From assembly GCF_900465315.1 (NCBI RefSeq), contig NZ_UBIX01000005.1: DNA of 64,000 nucleotides; one strand, 5' to 3'. Position 1 is the stretch's first letter; every line of letters begins with the position of its first letter. Source of the DNA: Asaia bogorensis_B (lineage in GTDB: Bacteria > Pseudomonadota > Alphaproteobacteria > Acetobacterales > Acetobacteraceae). Below the pieces are notes generated by a model. The model had not been told where the DNA came from. It did not search any database and worked only from the letters and a program-made list of their open reading frames with translations. The translations under genes were made by a program, and so were the position numbers. Positions 45,318-52,919 of the stretch are shown one piece after another.

Positions 45318-45442
45318 CTTTCCCATAAAAATATGAGAAAATGGTGCCTTACGCTGCCATCGCGCGCGTATTACCCATTGAGCGACCGATCATGCCGGGC
45401 CGAGGCGCCTTGCCTCTGCCCCAGGCACCACACGACTTTGTC

Positions 45443-46207
45443 TCATGTCGCGAGATAGGCATCCAGCACCACGCTGGACGGACCATCGAGGCGGATACGC
45501 CCTTCCTCAAGCCAGATCAGACGTGTGCACCATTTACGCATAACCTCGGGCTGATGCGATGACATGATGAGCACATCCGCATCCTGCACGAGCGCTTCCA
45601 GCCGGAGCTTTGCCTTTTCCATGAAGGTGATGTCACCCGCCATGAACCATTCATCCATCAGCAGAACATCGGGCGTGATAGCTGTCGCGAGACCAAAAGC
45701 CAGACGTACCAGCATGCCGCTGCTGTAGGTCTTGACCGGCAGCGCGATGAAGTCGCCCAGCTCGGCAAATTCGGCAACATTCTCCAGCACGGATTTCGTC
45801 CCGGCGCGGCTCATGCCGTGGGACAGGCAGCGCAGGCGCACGTTCTCCATGCCTGTCAGCTCCATGTTCATGCCAAGCTGGGTATCGAGAAGCGTGCCAA
45901 TCGTACCACGGATGCGCACCCGTCCTGCGACAGGCTCATAGATACCAGCCAGCGCCCGCAGCAGGGTCGTCTTGCCGGCACCATTGCCGCCGATCAGACC
46001 AAGCCGCTCACCGCTTTGCAGGGTGAAGCTGATATCCCGAAGCACATCTACCGTTACGCGGTGGCGATTATCCTCGATCAGGGCGCTTCCAGCACGGTTG
46101 GTTGTCCGGCTGGACACGGCCCGCGCCATCGAGCGTTTAAGGGTGCGATTATCAGCATGATAGACGGGAAAGCTGAGTGACAGGCGATCCACAAGAACTC
46201 TGGTCAT
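45443..46207 (-). CDS. ABC transporter ATP-binding protein, polysaccharide/polyol-phosphate export (Wzt/KpsT-like)
   Basis: This 254-aa ATPase has Walker A GGNGAGKTT, signature YSSGMLVRLAFGLATA, Walker B VLLMDEW and the export-type MDEWFMAGD segment. It pairs with the permease directly upstream: its ATG at 46207 is two bases past the permease stop. Such pairs export LPS O-antigen, capsule or teichoic-type polymers across the inner membrane. The N-terminal extension (about 1-50) is longer than in KpsT. No sugar-assembly genes are nearby, so the exported polymer is unknown. Confidence 0.88.
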   Translation of the reverse strand: MTRVLVDRLSLSFPVYHADNRTLKRSMARAVSSRTTNRAGSALIEDNRHRVTVDVLRDISFTLQSGERLGLIGGNGAGKTTLLRALAGIYEPVAGRVRIRGTIGTLLDTQLGMNMELTGMENVRLRCLSHGMSRAGTKSVLENVAEFAELGDFIALPVKTYSSGMLVRLAFGLATAITPDVLLMDEWFMAGDITFMEKAKLRLEALVQDADVLIMSSHQPEVMRKWCTRLIWLEEGRIRLDGPSSVVLDAYLAT

Positions 46208-46209
46208 GA

Positions 46210-47061
46210 TCAAACCCAGTACGCGATGCGTGCGCGGAAACGTGTAAAGACGAAAACTGCAAACCCGACCAGCACGGCGCTATGCGCCAGAGCAACCTCC
46301 CACAGGGCAAGTGGGGTTGGCTCACCCAGAAGCGGCGTGCGCATGATGGCAATCAGCGAATAAAACGGATCGAGCAATATCCAGTGCTGCAACGTTCCCA
46401 CCAACTCCGGACGCCAGATGATGGGGGTAATGAAAAAGAACACCTGAAGCAGCGATTGCACGATAGGCGGGATATCGCGAAACCTCGCACCCAGTAGCCC
46501 CAGGCAGAGCATGAGAGCAAAGCTGTCTACCAGCCAGAGCGCCAGAGCGGGCAAGACCAGCCATATATGCAGGGGCGCGACACGAAAGATGAGAAATACG
46601 ACCAAAACAACGACAGCATTGTGGAGAAGAACCAGAATGTTGCGCGTGATGGCCTGCAAGGCAAAGACTGTAAAAGGCATGCGGACTGCCTGAATCATGC
46701 GACTTTCCTGGGAAAATACAGTCGTACTTTCTCCGATCAACGTCGAGATATAACCCCACAAGACCAGTGAGAGAGCAAGAAACGGCAGGTAGTCCCTGAT
46801 CACCATGTTGAAAAGTTCGGCATAGAGAAAGCCGAGTGCCGCCACCATGACCGCTGTCGTGATGGTCAGCCAGAAGGGCCCCAGCATTGAGCCCCGATAT
46901 CGCATCTTGATGTCGAGCCAGCCGAGCGTCATCGCGAGAGGCAGAAGACGCAAACCGGCGCGCATATCTGCCAGGGCTGCCCTGAAACGCCCTGCGGCAC
47001 TCAGGGGAAACAGATCGAGAATAGGCTCTTTCCGACCTGACTCTGCCTTGATTGTCTTCAT
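46210..47061 (-). CDS. ABC-2 type permease for polysaccharide export (Wzm/KpsM-like)
   Basis: This 283-aa permease has about six membrane segments and the ABC-2 family pattern: LGWLDIKMRYRGSMLGPFWLT near the N terminus and FFFITPIIW in the middle. The start at 47061 was chosen because the extra 20 in-frame residues upstream look non-coding. It forms an exporter with the following ATPase. It is an orphan pair next to a tRNA gene. Confidence 0.88.
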   Translation of the reverse strand: MKTIKAESGRKEPILDLFPLSAAGRFRAALADMRAGLRLLPLAMTLGWLDIKMRYRGSMLGPFWLTITTAVMVAALGFLYAELFNMVIRDYLPFLALSLVLWGYISTLIGESTTVFSQESRMIQAVRMPFTVFALQAITRNILVLLHNAVVVLVVFLIFRVAPLHIWLVLPALALWLVDSFALMLCLGLLGARFRDIPPIVQSLLQVFFFITPIIWRPELVGTLQHWILLDPFYSLIAIMRTPLLGEPTPLALWEVALAHSAVLVGFAVFVFTRFRARIAYWV

Positions 47062-47255
47062 GCTTCTTGCTCTTCGCTGGATCAGGAGGAAATCTCTACC
47101 TGCTCCGCGCCCTTCCTCCAAGAGCAGGAAAGAGGCGTCGCATGTCGCTCAGAACAAAAACTGGTGCCCGGCTTATCGCTTGCCGTCAGGAGATGGATTC
47201 ATCACCGAAGATCCGTCTATGATCGATATTCATTGCTCAGGACAAGCAAACAGGA

Positions 47256-47381
47256 ATGAATGCCGGCGATTACTTCATGATCGGTTTTGTCTTTGCGACA
47301 TACGCGATTGGCCCCCTACTGGCCGCCTTTCTGGTGCGGCGGATCTATCGCTCAGGCCTGTTCAAAGAGCAGGACGATTAA
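47256..47381 (+). CDS. 41-aa single-pass membrane protein
   Basis: ATG 47256 opens a 41-codon frame ending at TAA 47379-47381. The peptide has one long hydrophobic segment (about residues 6-28) followed by a positively charged RRIYR and an acidic tail (KEQDD), the shape of a small inner-membrane protein. AGGA directly abuts the start and another AGGAC lies 12 bases upstream. It sits in the gap between the exporter and the phosphodiesterase gene. No family was recognised. Confidence 0.45.
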   Translation: MNAGDYFMIGFVFATYAIGPLLAAFLVRRIYRSGLFKEQDD

Positions 47382-47519
47382 ACCCGGCATCGACCCGCAT
47401 TCCTGCGCCTCTCTCAAAAGCTGCAAAAGAATCACTTGCCGGTGCAGTCCGCCCCCCTCCTACGCTTCAACCATTAACAGGAGACTGCATCGCGGCCTCA
47501 GACATGGCCTGAATGCACG

Positions 47520-48548
47520 TCAGAAACGCTGCGTCATGCCCTGACTGGCCAGAATAAAATGCACACCCAGCTGGTTACCCTGATCCAGATCATTGCGGAT
47601 ACGCGTTTGCGCCGTCGGTCCGGCTTCAAGCAAGGGCTTGATGTGCGAAACCAGAACAGGAAAGCCCGTCATGGGCACGCCTGCGAGGGCCTGAAGTGTC
47701 GCGAGTTCTGACAGCAGCCATCGAGGCGTCAGATGGCCGAAAAGCTGCTTGTCTGTCCGTCGGTTGTCATACGAACATTCGATGATGATCCCGCGTAAAT
47801 GGCCAGCCCTTATCAGTGGGGCCACCTCGTGCCAGAGCGCCGCCAGATGGCCACCCGGTTCGATGGCATCCGGGCCGGTATCCCCGAGATAAAGCAGGGC
47901 ATCCTGACCTGAATGGAGAAGAAATGCGGTGGATTCCACCCCGCCATGACTGAGCGGATAAGCCGTAACACTCAATGGCGTTCCTGAGAGCGGCACCGTC
48001 TGACCCGGCGTGAGGTCATGATAGTGAAGCAGCCCGAACGCCGGTTTCACTCCCCTATCACCCAGATTGGGCCAGACACGGTGATTGAACAGGTCATCCT
48101 GAAGTACCGACAGAACCGACGGAAGGGCATAGACTGGCTTGCCCGGATCCTCAGGCGAGATGGCCACCAGACCTGCCACATGATCGAGATGGGCATGGCT
48201 CAGCAGATAGCCCTTGATCATACGATGGAGGATCATCCCGCTGCGCGAGGCTGATGCGTCCGGGCCCAGATCAATGCCATCGAAGGCATGGGCGGCATCG
48301 GCTTTTTCGATGCCGTTGAGGACTGTGCCTGCATCGAGAAGCACGCCGGACGACGTTCCCGCTTCGCGGACCAGGTAAGCGCTCAGATTGCCATCCTCAA
48401 GGCCGCCAGCCGCCCCAAGTACAGTCACGTCAAACTCATGCGCCTGAACGGTGGCAACTGGTACCGTCAGGGCTAGCAGCAGCAATAGCCTGATCAAGCC
48501 TGAAGGTAGCGCAGGCAACAGACATGCGGGCAATCGGTAAGAAATCAT
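47520..48548 (-). CDS. Class II 3',5'-cyclic-nucleotide phosphodiesterase-like metallo-hydrolase, exported
   Basis: This 342-aa metallo-beta-lactamase-fold protein is of the class II cyclic-nucleotide phosphodiesterase (CpdP/PDE1) type. By count the metal motif is His118-x-His120-x-Asp122-His123 (SHAHLDHVAG). LGDTGPDA and the class-typical ECSYDN follow. An N-terminal hydrophobic signal (about 16-37) suggests a periplasmic location. ATG 48548 follows GGAGG by 4 bases. It may degrade extracellular cAMP as a nutrient; this is inferred from the CpdP relative. It is divergent from the retropepsin-like lipoprotein. Confidence 0.82.
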   Translation of the reverse strand: MISYRLPACLLPALPSGLIRLLLLLALTVPVATVQAHEFDVTVLGAAGGLEDGNLSAYLVREAGTSSGVLLDAGTVLNGIEKADAAHAFDGIDLGPDASASRSGMILHRMIKGYLLSHAHLDHVAGLVAISPEDPGKPVYALPSVLSVLQDDLFNHRVWPNLGDRGVKPAFGLLHYHDLTPGQTVPLSGTPLSVTAYPLSHGGVESTAFLLHSGQDALLYLGDTGPDAIEPGGHLAALWHEVAPLIRAGHLRGIIIECSYDNRRTDKQLFGHLTPRWLLSELATLQALAGVPMTGFPVLVSHIKPLLEAGPTAQTRIRNDLDQGNQLGVHFILASQGMTQRF

Positions 48549-48725
48549 CGGGCCTCCGGCATCATGAAGACTGAACCCCATGCCAGCTTCTCCCCGAATG
48601 ATGAAAGATATTTGTCAGCAATACCTGTTGCCTGCACCCGCCCGGCGGGATTCGCACGCTGTGCAGACCAGCGTGGTAACGACCGGGTCCTGACCCGCAG
48701 TGAGTCAGTGACACCGCCTGATCGG

Positions 48726-48749
48726 CAGTCATAAGACGCGTCATGACTG
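48726..48749. promoter_or_regulatory. Inverted repeat between divergent genes
   Basis: CAGTCAT and ATGACTG are perfect 7-bp arms with a 10-bp spacer that contains GACGCGTC. It lies in the 259-bp gap between the phosphodiesterase and the lipoprotein genes. It may be an operator for either; the remaining gap shows nothing else. Confidence 0.3.
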
Positions 48750-48807
48750 GCAAGCATTCGCAACACATGTAACACTTGGAGGAACAGCCCCGGTTAAGAG
48801 TATACAG

Positions 48808-49812
48808 ATGTCCCGCAGAAACTCATTCTTGCGCTACCTGCCCCTGATGATGGGCCTTCTTGTACTGGCAGGGTGCGATGACCAGCCACCGCTTCAGCCC
48901 GGTCATTGCGAGATCCGGACACTGGGGCGCCTGAGGCTGCGCAGTCTGGCATCGATCCCGGTTGTCGAGGCCAGGATTGATGGCAAGCCCGTATTGTTCA
49001 TGGTCGATACCGGCGCTTTCAACTCCACCATCTTCAAGAAAAATGCCAGCATGCTCAGCCTGAACTACACAGGCGCGACAGCCCAGATAAGAGGCGTGCA
49101 TGGCATCGAAAGCAGCGCCGTTGTTCGCATCGACAGGCTCGATCTGGGCTCCGGTGCCACGACCGACCATGCGTTTGTCCTCACAGAGTCGATGGCGCCC
49201 CGAACGCCCAAGGGGTTGCCCCCCATTGTCGGCCTGCTCGGCGCAGAGCTGCTGATGGCGTCCGACCTGGTGATCGATATGCCGCATCACGCGATGTACA
49301 TGCTCGACATGCGCCGGTGCCCCTATATCACCCCCTACTGGCAGGGAACGGTCCACAAGATACCGATTGAACGGGACTGGGACGATAACAAGGTTCGCCT
49401 GACATTCACCATCGATGGCAGCAAACCGATCCCGGCAATTTTCGACACAGGCTCATCCCACGTTCTGCTGCCCTATTCACTGGCCCATGAGAAACTCGGA
49501 ATCACCCGTCGCGACCTCAAGAAAGACCCGTCAAGCACGGACAGCATGGCCGTTGGAGAGGACACGGTTACAAGCTATCATCAGCAATTCGACCATCTGG
49601 ATATGGGAGATTTCCGTATCAGCAATGCATGGGTGACCATTGATGATGCAGATAATATCGACAATGCCCTGTTCGGTGCGCGGTTCCTGCATCAAACCCG
49701 CATCTGGCTGACCACGAAGGATGTAATGTATGTGCAGCACGTCTCGGAAATGAAGGATGCGCCGCCCATTCCCATCACCCCGGTCGCTGGCGTTACACCA
49801 GTGACGAAATAA
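48808..49812 (+). CDS. Lipoprotein with two retropepsin-like aspartic protease domains
   Basis: This 334-aa protein starts with a lipoprotein signal (LLVLAGC, acylated Cys23). It has two aspartyl-protease DTG motifs, Asp67 in LFMVDTGAF and Asp213 in AIFDTGSSH. Each is followed by hydrophobic-glycine patterns (GLLGAELL, LFGARFLH). Single-lobe retropepsin-like proteins normally form homodimers; here two lobes lie in one chain, as in pepsins. ATG 48808 has no strong Shine-Dalgarno sequence. It would be tethered to a membrane facing the periplasm. Protease substrates are unknown. Confidence 0.75.
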   Translation: MSRRNSFLRYLPLMMGLLVLAGCDDQPPLQPGHCEIRTLGRLRLRSLASIPVVEARIDGKPVLFMVDTGAFNSTIFKKNASMLSLNYTGATAQIRGVHGIESSAVVRIDRLDLGSGATTDHAFVLTESMAPRTPKGLPPIVGLLGAELLMASDLVIDMPHHAMYMLDMRRCPYITPYWQGTVHKIPIERDWDDNKVRLTFTIDGSKPIPAIFDTGSSHVLLPYSLAHEKLGITRRDLKKDPSSTDSMAVGEDTVTSYHQQFDHLDMGDFRISNAWVTIDDADNIDNALFGARFLHQTRIWLTTKDVMYVQHVSEMKDAPPIPITPVAGVTPVTK

Positions 49813-49869
49813 CCCGGTCGCCCCTTATCCGTCGTTTTTTCACTTGCATATACAGCCCGCCTCGCCGAC

Positions 49870-50520
49870 ATGCGGAGCATGCCATACGCTGTGAAGGAAA
49901 TGTTTGCGACACTTCAGGGAGAAGGGGCCCATACCGGGCGCGCCTCCGTGTTCTGCCGCTTTACCGGATGCAATCTCTGGTCGGGTCGCGAGGAAGATCG
50001 TCACAAGGCGGCCTGTCAGTTCTGTGATACCGATTTCATCGGAACGGATGGCGAAGGCGGCGGGCGTTTCGCAACAGCCGACGCTCTGGCTGAGGCGCTT
50101 GTGCGATGCTGGCAGAGCGAGGCTGGCAATCAGGCGGGTCGCTATGTCGTGTTCACAGGCGGCGAACCGCTCCTGCAGATCGATCCCGCCCTGATCGCTG
50201 CTGTCAAGGCAGCGGACTTTGAGATCGCTATCGAGAGCAATGGCACGATCAACGCCCCGGAGGGGATCGACTGGATCTGCGTGAGTCCCAAACCGTCGAG
50301 CGTTGTCACGCAGCAGACCGGCCAGGAACTCAAACTGGTTTTTCCGCAGGAAAGTCTGCCCCCCGAACTGTTTGAGGGCTGGAATTTCGAGCATTTCTGG
50401 CTGCAGCCCATGGACGGGCCGGATCGCATCGCCAATACCGCCAAGGCCGTCGCCTACTGCCTGAAGCACCCACGCTGGCGCCTGTCCCTGCAAACCCACA
50501 AGCTGATCGGGATTCCCTGA
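49870..50520 (+). CDS. queE: 7-carboxy-7-deazaguanine synthase
   Basis: This 216-aa radical-SAM enzyme converts 6-carboxytetrahydropterin to 7-carboxy-7-deazaguanine in queuosine-precursor synthesis. By count Cys34, Cys49 and Cys52 form the C-X14-C-X2-C cluster motif of the QueE subgroup (CNLWSGREEDR ... CQFCDTDF). FTGGEPLLQ binds SAM. The start at 49870 or 49882 is not settled. Its stop overlaps the next ATG (TGATG at 50518-50522). No preQ1 riboswitch is visible in the 57 bp upstream. Confidence 0.93.
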   Translation: MRSMPYAVKEMFATLQGEGAHTGRASVFCRFTGCNLWSGREEDRHKAACQFCDTDFIGTDGEGGGRFATADALAEALVRCWQSEAGNQAGRYVVFTGGEPLLQIDPALIAAVKAADFEIAIESNGTINAPEGIDWICVSPKPSSVVTQQTGQELKLVFPQESLPPELFEGWNFEHFWLQPMDGPDRIANTAKAVAYCLKHPRWRLSLQTHKLIGIP

Positions 50521-51221
50521 TGCTCTCTGATGATACGGCCATCGTCCTTTTTTCAGGTGGGCAGGATTCGGCGACCTGTCTTGCCTGGGCGCTCGACCGC
50601 TTTGCCCATGTCGAGACTCTCGGTTTCGCCTATGGCCAGCGTCATGCGATCGAGCTGGAATGCCGCGATACCTTGCGCGATGCCATGACGCGCCAGAACC
50701 CGCAATGGCATGAGCGTCTCGGACCGGACCATACGCTCGATCTATCGGTGCTGGGGCAGATTTCGGAAACAGCCCTGACGCGCGAAGCGGCGATCGAGAT
50801 GAACGAGAACGGCCTGCCCTCGACCTTCGTGCCGGGGCGCAATCTGCTCTTCCTGAGTTTTGCCGCAACACTTGGCGTTCGGCGCAACGCCCGCCATATC
50901 GTGACAGGCGTGTGCGAAACCGACTACTCCGGTTATCCTGATTGCCGTGACGATACCATCAAGGCCCTTCAGGTCGCGCTCAATCTGGGTATGGAAACAC
51001 GCTTTGTGCTGCATACGCCCCTGATGTGGCTCGACAAGGCGGAAACCTGGCGTCTGGCCGAGCGTATCGGGGGTGACGGCCTGGTGGCGCTCATTAATCG
51101 TGAGAGCCATAGCTGCTATATGGGCGACCGCGCCCATCTGCATGACTGGGGCTATGGCTGTGGCACCTGCCCTGCCTGTGAGCTCCGTGCCAAGGGATGG
51201 GCCAGTTATGTCAGCGCTTGA
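50520..51221 (+). CDS. queC: 7-cyano-7-deazaguanine synthase
   Basis: This 233-aa ATP-dependent enzyme makes preQ0 from 7-carboxy-7-deazaguanine and ammonia. The PP-loop LFSGGQDSATC binds ATP. The zinc cysteines lie in SCYMGDRAHLHDWGYGCGTCPAC near the C terminus. It overlaps queE by one base and queD by 14 bases, so the three enzymes are made together. Confidence 0.95.
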   Translation: MLSDDTAIVLFSGGQDSATCLAWALDRFAHVETLGFAYGQRHAIELECRDTLRDAMTRQNPQWHERLGPDHTLDLSVLGQISETALTREAAIEMNENGLPSTFVPGRNLLFLSFAATLGVRRNARHIVTGVCETDYSGYPDCRDDTIKALQVALNLGMETRFVLHTPLMWLDKAETWRLAERIGGDGLVALINRESHSCYMGDRAHLHDWGYGCGTCPACELRAKGWASYVSA

Positions 51222-51756
51222 GTTGAGTTTCACACGGCGTTTCAGCATGGGCCACCGGCTGATCGCTGGCAGTTCGGAGCGCTGTGCGATCCCCCATGGC
51301 CACAATGAATTCGTGACCGTCACTTTGCAGGCTCGGTCACCTGCCCGATTGGACGGCGCACGGAATATGGTTGTTCCGTTCGCCGATGCCAAACGGCGTT
51401 GGCATGATTTTGTGGATACGCGACTGGATCACGCTTTTCAGATTTCCTCATCTGATCCGCTTTTAGGCTGGTTTCTGGCCAACGAACCCGCGCGTGCGGA
51501 CCGGCTCGTGGTGACACCGGGAGACCCAACGACGGAGATGATGGCCGCTCTGCTCTACGCAAAGCTGCAAGCCTTCCTTCGGGCTGATGGTGATGTTCTG
51601 TGCTGCACCAGTTTGTCACTCGAGGAAACACCGACGAACACTGTTTGCCTCACGGGTGGGCCTGAGGCCTATCTACCGGTAACGGAAGAACCACCTGAGG
51701 CCCGGTGGTGGAACCGGGCGGATGGATCCATATCTGACTTATGTCCCATCTTATAG
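51208..51756 (+). CDS. queD: 6-carboxy-5,6,7,8-tetrahydropterin synthase
   Basis: This 182-aa protein of the PTPS/QueD family forms 6-carboxytetrahydropterin from dihydroneopterin triphosphate. It has the zinc histidines in SMGHRL and PHGHNEF and the active-site Cys in SERCAIPHGHN. It is longer than the roughly 120-aa E. coli QueD, with inserted helical segments (about 60-110), as in some alphaproteobacterial variants. The start at 51208 lies inside queC and follows AAGGGA. It supplies the substrate for queE. Confidence 0.85.
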   Translation: MSALELSFTRRFSMGHRLIAGSSERCAIPHGHNEFVTVTLQARSPARLDGARNMVVPFADAKRRWHDFVDTRLDHAFQISSSDPLLGWFLANEPARADRLVVTPGDPTTEMMAALLYAKLQAFLRADGDVLCCTSLSLEETPTNTVCLTGGPEAYLPVTEEPPEARWWNRADGSISDLCPIL

Positions 51757-51843
51757 CTGGCTAAATGATAGAGGTATGCAGCCTGCAGCGCGCGATCTGT
51801 ACGGACTGACAACCTCAGGAATGCCGAACGAGACATTCCTTGC

Positions 51844-52038
51844 TTACTTCGCCCGCGCCTCACTCACAGACCGCGTTTCGCGATGCGTCTGGGACCATTC
51901 ACTACCGAGTAGCTGCACGTGAACGCGAAAAGCGCCGTGATCATTGGACTTGATATCGCATGGCTTGGTCGTGCCCAGTTTGACCGCCTCACTGATGGGA
52001 GGCAATTCAGTCTGAGGCAGGATGACATTCTTGCTCAT
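51844..52038 (-). CDS. 64-aa hypothetical protein
   Basis: A very good ribosome-binding site (AAGGAG, 6-base spacing) precedes ATG 52038. The 64-codon frame ends at 51844 and runs opposite to the queD and exonuclease genes. The peptide is polar with no membrane segment; it has one Cys (about residue 27) and a charged C terminus (RETRSVSEARAK). No family was recognised. Its isolation and strong translation signal suggest a real small gene. Confidence 0.55.
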   Translation of the reverse strand: MSKNVILPQTELPPISEAVKLGTTKPCDIKSNDHGAFRVHVQLLGSEWSQTHRETRSVSEARAK

Positions 52039-52276
52039 GACCATCTCCTTTATTGGCACGACAACAGGGGAACGTGTCATCAATCCGGCATCACCGTGAA
52101 AGAATGGGGCGCGCGATCGCTGATTTATTCCTGTATGTGCTCAACGCACGATTTACAGGGCAGTTTTACTGCGCACATGAATCCCGAAATTTATTTTCTG
52201 GTCCTCAATGTGATGTTTCAAGAAACAATCCGCCCGAAACCCTTCCTGGTCCAGAAAAACAGGTCTGAACAGAGCC

Positions 52277-52897
52277 ATGAGACTGCGCGTTATTGATCTT
52301 GAAACATCCGGGGCTCACCCCATCGCCTCCGAAGTCATCGAATTTGGTTCGGTCGATCTCGTTCTGCACAGTGATGTGTGGCTGATCGAGCCGGTCCATA
52401 CGCAGCTTTTCAAACCGAAAGCGCCGTTGACACCCGAGACACAGGCCGTTCACCATTTGATGGACGAGGATTTTTCCGATGAACTGCCCACGGCCACGCC
52501 AGAAACCCTGAGTGCTCTGGTGCGGCGCGATCCGGTACCTGACATGCTTTGCGCCCATCATATCGCTTTCGAGCGGCATTTTCTGACCGACACGATGACG
52601 CATGGTCTGCCTTGGCTCTGTACGCTGCGTATCGGTCAGAAACTCTGGCCCGACGCCCCGCGCCATACAAATCAGATCCTGCGCTACTGGCTCAAGCTCG
52701 ATCTGGACCGCGCGAGTGCCTCACCCGCTCACCGCGCAGGACCCGATGCCTATGTCACCGCCCATATTCTGCAACGTCAGCTCGCCTTGGCCGACCCCGA
52801 GGCGCTGCTGCGGCTTACAGAGGCGCGTCACATCCGCCGTGGAGCGGCCCTGCGTGCAGGGCGCGACATGCAGCGTCAGGAGCAGCTTTTTACCTGA
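52277..52897 (+). CDS. DEDDh 3'-5' exonuclease, ExoX-like
   Basis: This 206-aa protein resembles exodeoxyribonuclease X: MRLRVIDLETSG at the N terminus (first Asp and Glu), CTLRIGQKLWPDAP in the centre, and AHRAGPDAYVTAHIL with the catalytic His and last Asp. The position matching the third acidic residue (Asp of AHNASFDRR in E. coli ExoX) is Glu (AHHIAFERH). This could alter metal binding. Relatives degrade DNA 3' ends in repair and recombination. No ribosome-binding site is obvious. Confidence 0.78.
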   Translation: MRLRVIDLETSGAHPIASEVIEFGSVDLVLHSDVWLIEPVHTQLFKPKAPLTPETQAVHHLMDEDFSDELPTATPETLSALVRRDPVPDMLCAHHIAFERHFLTDTMTHGLPWLCTLRIGQKLWPDAPRHTNQILRYWLKLDLDRASASPAHRAGPDAYVTAHILQRQLALADPEALLRLTEARHIRRGAALRAGRDMQRQEQLFT

Positions 52898-52919
52898 CGC
52901 CCCATCGTGATCCAGTGCA

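Noticed and set aside
49813..49869. preQ1 riboswitch before queE
   Set aside because: The 57-bp leader is too short and shows no pseudoknot-forming pattern.
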